Origin: Lamellibrachia satsuma
Lineage: Eukaryota > Annelida > Polychaeta > Sabellida > Siboglinidae
DNA: 64,000 nucleotides
NCBI GenBank assembly: GCA_033239005.1
Contig: BSQZ01000104.1
Location: forward strand, 866,501-930,500
Reading direction: 5' to 3'
A program made the translations under genes and the position numbers. Positions within the stretch are counted from its first letter, which is position 1. Each line of letters begins with the position of its first letter. Below the pieces are notes generated by a model. It was not told the DNA's origin and did no database searches. It saw nothing but the letters and a program-made list of their open reading frames with translations. Shown in pieces: positions 1 to 11,718 of this stretch.

Positions 1-105
1 TGTTGGTCTGTCCTAATGAACAACAATGTTTAATATGAATGTTTTGCCACGAATGTCATGTTTACATTGCATGCTGAATAATATGGTTGATATTCAACAA
101 CAGTC

Positions 106-109
<4 letters not shown>

Positions 110-189
<80 letters not shown>
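110..189. repeat. (TA)n microsatellite
   Basis: About 80 bp of uninterrupted TA dinucleotides. The predicted IYIY peptide over it is not a gene. Confidence 0.95.
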
Positions 190-193
<4 letters not shown>

Positions 194-744
194 CCACATT
201 AAAAAAATATATATATTTTTTATGTGGTTCATTAAGACACCTAGATTTGGGCAGTTAAATGTTTCATACAAATAGATATATTTATACTATAATACATGAC
301 TTTATAATAAAAACCATTATACTTTTTACCTTTAAGTAGATGTTTGCATGTGAACTGAGCTAGAATACCACGGGTGTAATTATCTTCTGATGTTACCAAG
401 AAGTAGAATTTGTTTAGTTGACTGCATGATGTGCAGTTGTCATCCATCCATCTTGCTATATCATGTAGCAAACTGTCTTGGACATGTTAAGTTCCTTGTT
501 TCTGTCCATTCCGTCTAGTGTACTGTTGAACAAAAGACGTGTTAAAGTGAAATTTACCTTAAGAATTATTATTAGAATATTATATTTTATTCTTGCTTAA
601 GTTCCCTTTAATTTAACTTATTGATAACATTTTAGGTAAAACAAAGTGTGTTTAGCTACAGGCCCTATATTGAGGTTAGTTTGACCTCTAATTTGTAATT
701 ATGTAATATTTTATTAGTTTATGTCTAAATTAATTTCAGCAAAG

Positions 745-1005
745 TTTTATATGTACAAGTACATTTATATGTACAAGTACATTTATATGTACAAGTACAT
801 TTATATGTACAAGTACATTTATATGTACAAGTACATTTATATGTACAAGTACATTTATATGTACAAGTACATTTATATGTACAAGTACATTTATATGTAC
901 AAGTACATTTATATGTACAGGTACATTTATATGTACAGGTACATTTATATGTACAAGTACATTTATATGTACAAGTACATTTATATGTACAAGTACATTT
1001 ATGCG
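745..1005. repeat. 18-bp tandem array
   Basis: About 14 copies of ATATGTACAAGTACATTT, nearly identical, with a CAGGTACA variant in two adjacent units. The period is divisible by three, so both strands stay open. Confidence 0.95.
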
Positions 1006-2820
1006 TGTTTAGTTTTGTTATTTCACACATTTTATGTAAAGTGCATTGAAATTTAAAGGAAATTGGGCTGTATAAAATATATTTATTATTATTACCAGGA
1101 GACTGGTTTCTCATCCTGTTGTCCTGTTTCTACTTTTATTATCTTCTGACTCTGTGTCTGGTATCGTTGGTCGCTCACAGTTAGTGGCATCAGTGGAACC
1201 GTACTGAGCAAGCTCTGAGTGAATGTAGTTACCGTTGTGGGCACTGACGAAGGTGAAGGTCATGACTGAGGTAAGATAGTCGGAGGTAGGAAAGAAAACG
1301 AGATGGTAGGAAAATGCACCAAAAAAGCATATTGATGCAACCATATGTGAAAAAAAGCAAAACAATATAAAAACATGTGCATATGTTGCAACGTAATTCA
1401 CCGATATGACAAACATGAAGCGTAAGACAAAATTCTGTGCAGAAACTATGAGTTGATTGTTGAAACGGAGAACGTCTAGCACTTGATAGAAAGAACGTTA
1501 CAGAGAAAGTAGGAAAAAGCTAGAGTGTTCATGAGAATGGGATGAAAAACATCGCGATATATAGAATCAAAAGACCAGCAGTTGCAGATCGTGCGCACAA
1601 GAACTGCGACATCGATGGGGAGATCTCGGTGATACTGGATTGAAAAGGTGAAGATGAGATCAGAAGATTTTGAATGCATCGCTATGCCCATAAATAGAGA
1701 CGAGGGGACACGTAGGGGGGTACAAAGGTTTTCCACGGTTTGCTGCAGACTGTGCTGCCACCCGGTGGCAAACCAAACAAACTGTCACTCGGATTAATGC
1801 TGCAGACTGTGCGGTCGATATTTTAGGTGACTTATTTTCTCGGCTATGTCAGAAGAAATGTGCTTCAAACATTCGGATTACCGACCCGACGAACCTTTTT
1901 AGAGGTTCATCATATATATTTATATATACTTGGCGGATAAATACATTATTTCTTAGTAAATGTTGCTCATCGTGATGAGTGGTGGCTATCTTGTCTCTGA
2001 GGTAAAAAATCGACAATAAAAAGAGCAACTTCTGGATGAGACGTGCCGAGACTGCGGTCTTGAACAGGACTGTAGTCTTACACGAGGCTGCGTTCGCATT
2101 AGATCAGATGCCGAGCGGAACCGCTTATAAAGCATCTGCACCTGAGTCAGCTCTTCACAGTGATGGCGGCGTGCCTAGAAAAACTAGCAATTGTAACTAA
2201 AGCGTGCCGCGGACACAAAAAGAAACACCCGTAGAATTATCGGAGATGAAGTGCCGGCGGATATTGCAGATCACAATAGGACTATCACTACCGGTGCGAT
2301 GATCAATTCTGGGATGCTAGTAATGTAGCCAGCCTGCAGCTGTTGAGGAGTAACATCTCGTCTGGTGAGTAATGATAATCTACCCTGAGTTCTTGGAAGC
2401 AGCAAAAAGCTGCCTGCTTCGGCAGACGTTCATGGTTGATCTTAGCCAGTGTAAAAAAAGTGAACTGTATCAGTTACAAAATATTATGAGCGACTGTCGT
2501 TCTTTTCTTATGGGAAGATTCAAGGTTGGTTTATGACATTATTTTACTTGGAACTGGGTATTAAGGTAAAGTATAAAAAGTTGGTGTGATGGGAACATAT
2601 TTGGTAAACCCTGTTGTACTGGTGCAGTAAGCAGACTGTTCCACAGAGAGCACACTGTAGACAGTGTTTCGTGGATCGCGCCCCGCGAATCGTCTTATAG
2701 TGGGGGTTACCCTTCTCTGGATGCTGTGTATCAGTAGTTGACAAACTTGAATGTGAAAAAGCATGATAAAAGTGTGGAATTTGAAAGCTGTTCAAAAAGG
2801 TGGATGAAAACTGGTTTAAT
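1006..2820. other. No recognised gene
   Basis: Mixed-composition DNA without dense repeats. Two short antisense frames (about 1111-1736) show no family resemblance. Around 2035-2330 there are short open stretches with slightly raised CpG; nothing could be assigned. Confidence 0.4.
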
Positions 2821-3243
2821 ATAACTTGTATTGTGTACAAATATCACTTGTATTGTATACATGTATCACTTGTATTGTATACAAGTATCGTTTGTATTGT
2901 ATAAAAGTATCGCTTGTATTGTATACAAGTATCACTTGTATTGTATACATGTATCACTTGTATTGTATACAAGTATCGCCTGTATTGTATACAAGTACCG
3001 CCTGTATTGTATACAAGTATCGCCTGTATTGTATACAAGTACCGCCTGTATTGTATACAAGTATCGTTTGTATTGTATACAAGTATTGCTTGTATTGTAT
3101 ACAAGTATCACTTGTATTGTATACAAGTATCGCTTGTATTGTATACAAGTATTGCTTGTATTGTATAAAAGTTTCGCTTGTATTGTATACAAGTATCGCT
3201 TGTATTGTATACAAGTATACTTATTGTATACAAGTATCACTGG
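2821..3243. repeat. 22-bp tandem array with hairpin-forming monomers
   Basis: About 19 copies of a 22-bp unit containing CTTGTATTGTATACAAG, a 7-bp inverted repeat around a 3-base loop. Units vary at a few fixed positions (TATCGC, TATCAC, TACCGC). It produces open frames on both strands. Confidence 0.95.
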
Positions 3244-3821
3244 GTATTTCTCACCCAGTTTGATCAAAAGTTTGCTTTCATGATGTATAATGTTTGCTAA
3301 TTTCTTTCCACTCTGTTGTGCTTGCTACGACAGTTTTAAGTAACTTTGATCTTTAAGAGCCAATGTAAAAACATGATTTGCTGTTTCAACTCGGCTATAT
3401 TCGGCTTTTGTTCATCGTGCCACCGTCTCAAAAACCTGTTTTCCGTGATGATAAGTCTAAAAATAATGATTTTTTGTGACATGGAATTAGAGTTATGTTA
3501 AGATTGTTAAAGGTTTTCAGCAGCAACGGCAATGCAAATCTAAGGTCTTGCAGCTTTGCGGGACGTGGAACTCATCCAATAGGTAGTGACCGCGATTTGA
3601 AGTTACTATTGTGAACTATTTTTCTAAGTGTTTCATTGGTTGACCCATATAATTCTGTCCAATGAAAGTGTTGACGTCATTAAAAGTACTTGCTGCGGGT
3701 TCCGTGCAAGGCATTGTGTGTCACAAACTAGGAAGTGTCAGTCATTGTTTCTAAACGGAAGAGGATTGAGGGAATATTTTGTAGACTCTGATGAGATATT
3801 TCATAAATATCTTTTTTACAG
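3244..3821. other. Intronic or intergenic DNA before the first TALPID3 exon
   Basis: No repeat array and no recognisable coding exon; the splice acceptor of the 3822 exon ends this stretch. Confidence 0.4.
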
Positions 3822-4134
3822 GCACAATTGGCATTGCGAAACAAGAAAGCGGGCACGCTTGCGAAAACTCATAGCACAGCGGCATCGAAAACACACCCTC
3901 GAACTACGCAGAGCGCAGAGGCGATTTACAAAAAGACGTCACCAAAAAGAGATGTCTACACAACAGTCAGAAAGGACAGACAGGTGACAGACAGACAGGC
4001 ACCAGACAGACAGGTGACAGAGATGTCTATACTGAACACGCCGGCCCCTAGGGCCAGACCTCCAATGCCCACTTCATACATGGCTTCTCAGGGCACGAAG
4101 ACTACCCCAGCACCCTCTAGGAACACAATGAAAG
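3822..4134 (+). CDS. TALPID3: TALPID3 exon (N-central region with TPAPR motif)
   Basis: This 313-nt open exon follows a pyrimidine-rich acceptor (TCTTTTTTACAG) and ends at AAAG|GTATCG, leaving one base over. It reads AQLALRNKKAG at the start, and near its end SILNTPAPRARPPMPTS, which parallels the vertebrate TALPID3 segment around LETPAPRRFAPVPVS. The middle is basic and low in complexity, with a short in-frame repeat of DRQ followed by VT or AP (about 3980-4022). No upstream exon was recognised between base 1 and 3821. The assignment rests mainly on the TPAPR block and on position and strand relative to the certain TALPID3 exons. It could instead belong to another gene, but nothing else here fits. 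Confidence 0.7.
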
Positions 4135-4994
4135 GTATCGCATATACAGCTCATAGCGTATTCATCCATCCGTTGACAACTTTAACATTGTATATCGATT
4201 TTAAGATTGCTCAAGCATTTTGTCCTGATGCGCTTTAGGCATTAGATTTAGGCACGATAGAAGTTTACGTATTATTAGTATAAAACTTGCAATTATTGAC
4301 GTTTTTAGCATATACTGTACATGCAGGCAAGCACATTTGTATGTGTGTGTGTGCATGCACATTTATGTGCACTAATGCTGAAGTAGACATGCACAAGAAT
4401 GCACAATTCCCATTGTATCGGCTCATGTTTCGAGAAAAATCATTCATGATGTTTCGGGTACTTTTTGGTAATTTATGTTAGACCATAATTATATGTGTTC
4501 CGTGTAGTCATGGCTTAGACACCCTCTTCCAAAATAGTTTCAAAATTGTCACAAGAAATGACTGAGAAATTTGTTTTGGAAGGACTTAGTTAGTAAAGCT
4601 CTCGTGGTCAAAGCACACTTAAAAAGACACTTGATGATGCAGTCAGGTGTCCAACTGTTTGACCGTCTGGGTTTGAGTCCACTCATTGTCCCTCTTATGT
4701 CCAGTTTCTCACAGAGACATGTCTTAGCTGTGTAACTAGGGTGGATTTATTTGTTCAACATGTTTTTAATCATCTCTGTACATCGTCATTGACTGACCAT
4801 ACAACTGAAATGGCCCCTTGTGCCAGTGATTCTAGTTTATAGTTAGTTTCCAGATAAACGGTTATTCATATTCACAAACAAAAGGTCATTCAGTATGTTG
4901 TGATAGTGCAGAATAGTTGGTTGTTCCCGCCGTGTGGCACATTCTGTTCACTGGCCTGTTGTGATCTGGTCACTATGTTCTTCAGAGGTGGTCA
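4135..4994. other. Intron with a weak tRNA-SINE-like remnant
   Basis: A GT/CA-alternating patch lies at about 4320-4400. At about 4600-4685, AGCTCTCGTGGTCAAAGC and GGGTTTGAGTCC resemble RNA polymerase III A and B boxes, suggesting an old tRNA-derived SINE head. No exon seen. Confidence 0.35.
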
Positions 4995-5235
4995 CTACAA
5001 CAGTGGTCAATACCAGTGTACATGGTGTATACCAGTGTACGTGGTGTATACCAGTGTACGTGGTGTATACAAGCGTACGTGGTGTATACCAGTGTACGTG
5101 GTGTATACCAGTGTACATGGTGTATACCAGTGTACATGGTATATACCAGTGTACATGATGTATACCAGTGTATGTGGTGTATACCAGTGTACATGGTGTA
5201 TACCAGTGTACATGGTGTGTACAGTGTATGTGGTA
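4995..5235. repeat. 19-bp tandem array
   Basis: About 12 copies of a 19-bp unit built around GTGTATACCAGTGTACATG, with CATG/CGTG variants. The predicted cysteine/valine-rich peptides are artefacts. Confidence 0.95.
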
Positions 5236-5498
5236 TTGTCGATGGTGTTTCTTAGATCCCAGTTACAGAAACAGGGCAACCATTTGATGTGGTTTTTCAG
5301 GCTATGATAGATCGACTGTTTGTAACGTCAAGAGCCAGGTTTTGACACCAGGTGTTACTTGTTGAAGCCTACTTGAACAGGACACATATGGCGTGTACAG
5401 ATAATGTGTTAATTCAGCACTGCCGTGGCTCGAGGGCTAAGACATGGCTCCTTGGCATGTGAAGTGGGTGTGTCACCTTAACGAAGACACTGCCACAG

Positions 5499-5548
5499 GT
5501 AACATGTCACACCTGGAGCAAATACAGAAACATCTTCTAGGAATCTGG
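5499..5548 (+). CDS. Possible small TALPID3 exon (weak candidate)
   Basis: A 50-nt segment between CCACAG and GTAAAA would complete the codon left open by the 3822-4134 exon (G+GT). It reads GNMSHLEQIQKHLLGIW, which loosely resembles the vertebrate TALPID3 stretch GNVRLLEQILNNND. The pyrimidine tract before the acceptor is weak. Its end phase (0) does not fit the exon at 47090, which needs two bases, so a further exon would still be missing. Listed only as a lead. Confidence 0.2.
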
Positions 5549-5649
5549 GTAAAATCTGTCTCTCACCATAATGTTAAATATCCTATTTCTGTGGTGTGCT
5601 GTCACTGCAGTCTACTAGTTCTGTCACAGTTCCTAGTCTGGAACTGAAA

Positions 5650-5885
5650 CTGCAGGTTCCAATAGATACCGCAGGTCCCAATAGGTACCACAGGTCCTAG
5701 TTGGTTCTGCAGGTCCCAATAGGTACCGTGGATCCCGATAGATACCGCGGATCCCAATAGGTACTGCAGGTCCCAGTAGGTACTGTGGGTCCCAGTAGGT
5801 ACTGCAGGTCCCGGTAGGTATTGCGGGTCCCAGTAAGTACCACAGGTCCCAATAGGTACCGCAGGTCCCAATAGGTAACGCGGGT
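5650..5885. repeat. 19-bp tandem array
   Basis: About 12 degenerate copies of CAGGTCCCAATAGGTACCG. Confidence 0.95.
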
Positions 5886-6893
5886 CTCGACTCTCCGCCC
5901 TTCCAGACCCGGAACTGTCACAGCACAAGTTGATCAGTAATAGTCACACATTCTTCATATTCTTAACTCAAGTCAACTGTATTTAACGTCCATTGTCCAC
6001 TTGTATGTGCTGAATATAGCTTGATGATGCTGACTCAAATTCTTTAGTTAGTTCTCTTGAAATAAAACTTATTCTGTTGTGTAGTTGCTTGTGATTGGCC
6101 TAAGTTAGCTCTCTTTTGGTGCATTTAACAAATTTAGGAGTGTTCTTCTGCCCTCTTTCAAGAGTAGACAACTCCACTGTCTCCCATACTGGAACCATTT
6201 AATAAATGGTTACCAAGAATTGTCAGAACTGGAACCATGACAGCATTACTATCTACCTGGCCTGAATCCAGGACAAAGAGAACTGTCAGAACTGGAACAT
6301 GACAGCATTACTATCTACCTGGCCTGAATCCAGGACAAAGAGAACTGTCAGAACTGGAACATGACAGCATTACTTTCTACCTGGCCAGAATCCAGGACAA
6401 AAGCCCAGCTGGACAAAAGCCCTATGAACAAAAGCCCCACTAGTCAAATGCCCCACAAGACAAACACTTCCACCGGACAACAACCCCATGGACAAAAGCC
6501 CGACAATTCCAAAACAAAAAAGTACTGATTGTAAAATGTACTACTGGTATCATGTCTTCAGTTTGTTGGAAATTTACTCGACTATTTCTACGTTATTGAC
6601 AAATTCTACGGTGTTGCAAGATGCTGGACTGACTCGTAGCCCTGGGCTAACATTCTTGCCTCTCCCGCTGCCCATGTGGATCACGTCTCCCCGCACCTGT
6701 TCTTCAGCACCTCCTAGGGCCACAGTTGTTATTAACAGTTGGGGCCAGGTACCTTTATCCTGAAGAATGCAGTGCCCTGTCTCTGTCGGGAGGTGGAAAT
6801 ACCTGTGTACAGGCGACTGACGTACATGGGTCTGTATTCGTCTTCATTCATGGCCCAAGGGTGTCCACGTGACCATCCTGCCCCACTCCCAAA

Positions 6894-6896
<3 letters not shown>
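5886..6896. repeat. Intron with a 62-bp direct repeat and ACAAAAGCCC-type short repeats
   Basis: A 62-bp unit beginning GACAGCATTACT occurs about 2.7 times (6239-6410). It is followed by degenerate GGACAAAAGCCC-like repeats to about 6510. The rest (6510-6896) holds no recognised feature. Confidence 0.7.
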
Positions 6897-6990
<94 letters not shown>

Positions 6991-7149
6991 TATATCCTAG
7001 CTGAGTTAATCACCATTGTACGAGAACAACGACAATATCCAGCCCCAGCCCATTGTATGCAAAACTTAGATAAGAAGGAACAGACAATCAAACACGGCCA
7101 CATATATATATATATATACATAATTATATAATCAACAACTCTATGTATG

Positions 7150-7180
<31 letters not shown>
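6897..7180. repeat. (TA)n microsatellites
   Basis: Two main TA runs: 6897-6985 and 7101-7180 (broken into shorter tracts), separated by 115 bp of unique sequence. Confidence 0.9.
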
Positions 7181-7185
<5 letters not shown>

Positions 7186-7947
7186 ATTATAATTATTAAT
7201 TACTACCAAAACAATTGAAGCATTTTTCAATTAGGGTTGTTTTACAACACTTCGCTACAAGAATACAATAATTCAAATCATTCCACAGATCTTCGTGATC
7301 ACTGAATTGGTTCCCTTTGCCAATGGAAGCCCACTATTTCACTTCTGGGTTCATGGTGGACTCATGAAGTTCTGGTGATTTTGAGACGGACCCTGACTTT
7401 GGCAATTTATTTACTCCATGACATTTTTTTGGCAAGGATGTGATTATATTTGAGGATGCACAGACTTAGGCGTATACATGCACAACCCTTCTTTAGTTGA
7501 GTCTTTTCCAGTTGACAGAATCAGCCGTTTAGTAGAACCATATTCCCTGGGACAGAATCATTTCCTGTTTCCGTTGTATTAAAATATGCCACTTAGTGAC
7601 TTAAAATATGCCACTTAAGTGATTCAGCCTCTTAGTAGAATCAAATAGCTCTGATCCTCTCAATGGACAGTCCGGCACTCTAGCCTCTGAGCTAAAGCAC
7701 TCCCACTACCCTGGTGGAAAATATCCTGGTTCATTTATCATGGGGTATTTACCCCCCCTGGACAGATAGAAGTAGGGCATTTCCCTCCGGGACATTTAGA
7801 GCCCCAACTGGAACTAGTTACCTCCAGTTGTCTTTTACCTTCCCCTATCTTATTATTGACAATGTCTGTTGCTCAGAAACAAACTCTAGTATTTAAAGGT
7901 CCTTCCATTCACTCATTTTCTTTCACACTCATTTCATGACAAATTTG
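7181..7947. other. Unassigned intronic DNA
   Basis: No gene seen. At about 7665-7710 a minus-strand tRNA-like A-box region (complement of CTCTGAGCTAAAGC) may be a SINE fragment. Confidence 0.3.
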
Positions 7948-8665
7948 ACCTATCTAGTATCCACTACACCATGTTAGCTCATTTGTGATTTTTTTATTTG
8001 GTTTTGGTGAAATCATTGGACAAACTGTTAAATTATTTTTAAATGGATCTGATAAAAATAAAAAAACAAATTCATTTGACTCCATAAGGCTATTCAGAAG
8101 TTTGCAGGTTGCCTGGAATAGTGTCATTAAACCGAGTGTGCATATTACTTAAAGCGAAACAAAAGTCATGGTTTGGGGCTATGCACCTAAAACAGATAAT
8201 AAAAACTGACCATGTGCAATCAAAGTTGTAGCGTAACTACGCATGACTTGTTATAAGTGAGGCTGGCATATACAGTACCAATGCAAAGTTTCAAACAAAC
8301 GTAATATTTTGTCAGAAAGAGGACTAGTTTAGTAAACAAAGGCAAACATGTTACTTAAGTTGAGTTTGGACTCAAACAGCATGGCCATATCCTATTGGCA
8401 ATATAGGAATAGGAATTTTGCTAAACTTGTGACATAGGGTTATGTAACAGTATGGCGCAGCCCATGAAATTAAGATGCTCTACGTTCAACAAGGTTTTCC
8501 TAGTTTTTTTTTAGATATTTTTAATCGTAGTTGCAAATGGTTATGTTTTAGTAATTCTTATAGGTGCATGCCATAGGCCAAAAACCATGACTTTTGTTTC
8601 TCTTTAACTATTCACACGCTACAGATTTGATCAGGACGGGCTAAACCAGTTGAGGAGGGAGTTTT
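7948..8665 (+). mobile_element. Interspersed repeat family X, copy 1, split by a MITE
   Basis: Starts near ACCTATCTAGTATCCACTAC and continues through TTTTGGTGAAATCATTGG to CATATTACTTAA, is interrupted by the piggyBac-like MITE (8149-8607), and resumes TTAACTATTCACACG to GGCTAAACCAGTTGAGG. Related copies in this window are at 15655-16080, 32050-32412, 51930-52180, 54285-54905 and 58035-58370. No coding capacity seen; class unknown. Confidence 0.7.
8149..8607. mobile_element. piggyBac-like MITE, copy 1 (TTAA target)
   Basis: TTAA flanks both ends (8149-8152 and 8604-8607). The terminal inverted repeats begin AGCGAAACAAAAGTCATGG and end CCATGACTTTTGTTTCTCT. Length is about 451 bp without target sites and no transposase frame is present, so it is non-autonomous. 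A second copy is at 55918-56546. Confidence 0.8.
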
Positions 8666-9088
8666 TACCCCTGAAAAAAATCTTTTCCCACGTTTACATT
8701 CCTATTGATAGACTTGTTAAGCTTTTTGCCATGACGTGCCAGTAATGACATCCGTTTCCATGGTTAACTTCTTGGAACACACACGGTTTGACTTTAGAAG
8801 TTACGTCCCACTACAGACAACAGAGAAACAGCTTCCTTAAATAAACAAGAAAGGACTGATTAACATATCTTGAACCAAAACATGTTTTCCATGTTACATG
8901 AAACTATTTGTGTTTTCAGTGTTATGTGAAAAATGTAATGGTGTGTGTGTGCGTGCATGTATGTGTGCGTGCGTGTGTGTGTGTGTGCACACTTGTTTTC
9001 ACATATACCTGTACATAGGCACAAATATGCTTGATTGCATACATGCAGTGTATAAGCATGTACTTTTAATGCCAAACTGCATGTGTTC
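8666..9088. other. Intronic DNA with a GT-rich microsatellite
   Basis: Alternating GT/GC/AT dinucleotides at about 8940-8990; otherwise nothing recognised. Confidence 0.5.
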
Positions 9089-9096
9089 CAAGAGGT

Positions 9097-9472
9097 CAGG
9101 GTTGAAAAAAATCATGATTTAAAAAAAAATCGGATTTGTTTTATTTAAATCGGATTTTTTTTATTTATTTGATTTTTTTATTTATTTGATTTTTAAAAAA
9201 TCTGGTATACACAATGTCATAAAATATTTGACTATCAGGTTATCTGGTGTCAATACAGCTACACAAGTGTGTGCACATTGTGCTTTTGTATTAAAAAACA
9301 CAAAACTTTGTTGATCTCGATGCTTGTAAACAATTATTTGTGTTAAATTCATATAAATCAGCGATTAAAAAAACCGGAAGTCAAAAAAAAATAAAAAATC
9401 ACAAATCAATGATTTTTTTGGAGCGATTTAAATCAATGATTTAAATCAAATGATTTAAATCAAACAACCCTG
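9097..9472. mobile_element. hAT-like MITE, copy 1, with exact 8-bp target-site duplication
   Basis: The element starts CAGGGTTG and ends CAACCCTG. It is flanked by CAAGAGGT at 9089-9096 and again at 9473-9480. The subterminal regions are rich in AAATCATGATTT and GATTTAAATC. It is 376 bp with no transposase. An 8-bp duplication with CAGGG..CCCTG termini is typical of hAT elements. Confidence 0.88.
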
Positions 9473-9480
9473 CAAGAGGT

Positions 9481-10019
9481 TATCTGTGGAAACAGATGCT
9501 GTACCAATGAACTACAGACATGAAATAACAGAAAGCCTAACAGTTTATAAAGTACAAAATAAGTCTGTCCTTAGAAATGCAAACAGTGGAACATTTTTAG
9601 GGGTTACATGCTGGTTTGTTTCTGAGCAGCAGACGTCAATAATAATATTGGGGAAGGTAAAAGACAACTGGAGATAACTAGATCCAGTAGTGGCCCTAAA
9701 TGTCCTAGAGAGAAACACCATGCTTCTATTTACCCCTGGAACTTACCCCTAGGATAAATGAACCAGGATATTTACAACAAGGATAGTTAGATCCACTACT
9801 AGTAGTAGTAGTAGTAAAAGTTTTATTTCACGATGGTGACCATGCATGTCACGTTTATCGCGTGATTTTCAATGGGCCATCAATCACATACTGGATAGAT
9901 GACCATTCTAGGGTTGTCATTGATCTATGGGGTAACAGTAAAATATTCTACTACAGAAGGGTAGTTGGCGTGGTTTGACTGACACGAACTGTGTTGTTTG
10001 TAGGTGGATTGTTGGAGGA
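9481..10019. other. Unassigned intronic DNA
   Basis: A short (TAG)n run at about 9800; a 63-codon open frame at 9486-9677 has no recognised similarity. Confidence 0.3.
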
Positions 10020-10605
10020 AATTCTGGCTGCTCAGGAGGTTACCCCCCACGCCTCCCCCTTCCCGGAGACACCCCCCAGCAGGGCTCTCAGGTAGGCCAC
10101 CCCCATTCCTCTCCCTTCCCGGAGACACCCCCCAGCAGGGCTCTCAGGTAGGCCACCCCCATGCCTCCCCCTTCCCGGAGACACCCCAGCAGGGCTCTCA
10201 GGTAGGCCACCCCTCACACCTCCGGGTGACCTCCCCCTTCCCAGAGACATCCCCAGCAGGACTCTCAAGTAGACCACCCCCACACCTCCCTCTTCCCAGA
10301 GACACCCCCCAGCAGGGCTCTTAGGTAGGCCACCCCCACACCTCCGGGGGACCTCCCCCTTCCCGGAGACACCCCCAGCAGGGCTCTCAGCTAGACCACA
10401 CCCACGCCTCTCCCTTCCCAGAGATACCCCACAACAGGGCTCTCTGGCAGACCACCCCCACGCCTCCCCCTTCCCAGAGACACCCCACAGCAGGGCTCTC
10501 AGCTAGACCACCCCCACGCCTCCCCCTTCCCAGAGACACCCCAAAGCAGAGCTCTCTGGTAGACCACCCCCCATGCCTCCCCCTTCCCGGAGACACCCCA
10601 CAGCA
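10020..10605. repeat. GC-rich minisatellite, about 57-60 bp units
   Basis: About ten degenerate units with core CTTCCCGGAGACACCCC followed by AGCAGGGCTCTCAGGTAG. Strongly C-rich on the + strand. A CACG microsatellite follows at 10625-10670. Confidence 0.9.
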
Positions 10606-11455
10606 TGAACGCACGCATGCTCACATGGGTGCGCACGCACGCACGCACGCACGCACGCATGCACGCACACACCTATTTGAAGTAAGGAGTGAACCATAGA
10701 CCCTCTTCTGCTATTTAACAAACTTTCCACCAGGTGGCAGCATTAAAAGGTAATGCGCCACTGGCGTAATCGTGTTACCGCCAGCTGGTTATTCTGAACT
10801 GACTTTCTCCAATTAACAACTTCCCAGCAGTGCAGTGGCACTGCTGGTATACGTGGCATAGTGGCACTACTGGTATACTGTACATGGCGTAGTGGCACTA
10901 CTCGTATACTGTGCATGGCATAGTGGCACTGCTGTCATACATGGCATTGTGGCACTGCTGGTACACATGGCATATATAGTGGCACTGCTGGTATATATTA
11001 GTTGTTAGCATCAGTTCATTGGCACTATTAAAAATAAAAATAAGAAGGTTCATCTAAAATAAAAGAAAAACCTGAATGCATAATAAATGTTGAAGCACTC
11101 ACGTTTTCTGTGTTGATACTCCAAACTGCCCTACCTAAGTTGTTGATGTTGGTGGGTTGACAGTGGCAGAGAACAGAGAGAGACCATCACAGATTACATC
11201 TAATCATGTTATGTAGTATAAACTTTACCTGTTCTAACATTGCCGTGTAGCTGCAGTCATTACAAAAATACGAACATTAACAAAACACATACCGAAATAA
11301 AAACAACATGGATATCCTGGTCCGCACCAGTCTGTCCCAGTCTGATTCGACTGGAATCATACAAAATCAAATTAAAACACTGTTGGGCAGACATGCAAGC
11401 AGTTAAATATAGTTTACTAATAATATGGTTTTATGATAAAAACTGTACTGACAGT
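10606..11455. repeat. CACG microsatellite and degenerate TGGCACTGCTGGTATAC repeats
   Basis: (CACG)n at 10625-10670, then about six degenerate units containing GTGGCACTGCTGGTATAC at 10830-11000. From 11000 to 11455 no feature was recognised. Confidence 0.7.
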
Positions 11456-11459
11456 ATCT

Positions 11460-11718
11460 TTAGAAGTGTACACGACAGAGAGACAGTGATATTGAACTGT
11501 ACCTTAAAAAGTGTGCATGACAGAGAGACAGTGATATTGAACTGTACCTTAAAAAGTATAGGACAGAGAGACAGTGATATTGAACTGTACCTTAAAAAGT
11601 GTACATGACAGAGAGACAGTGATATTGAACTGTACCTTAAAAAGTGTACATGACAGAGAGACAGTGATATTGAACTGTACCTTAAAAAGTGTACATGACA
11701 GAGAGACAGTGATATTGC
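11460..11718. repeat. 45-bp tandem array
   Basis: Almost six units, each with ACAGAGAGACAGTGATATTG then AACTGTACCTTAAAAAG. The period is a multiple of three, giving long open frames on both strands. Confidence 0.95.

Noticed and set aside
721..1114. Tyr/Lys/Ile-rich and Cys/Thr-rich opposite-strand frames
   Set aside because: 18-bp tandem array; not a protein.
2035..2335. Faint resemblance to a histone H2A/H2A.Z C-terminal stretch (RRIIGDE around 2230-2255)
   Set aside because: Only a few scattered residues agree across several frames, the upstream half does not match, and codon-level support is lacking.
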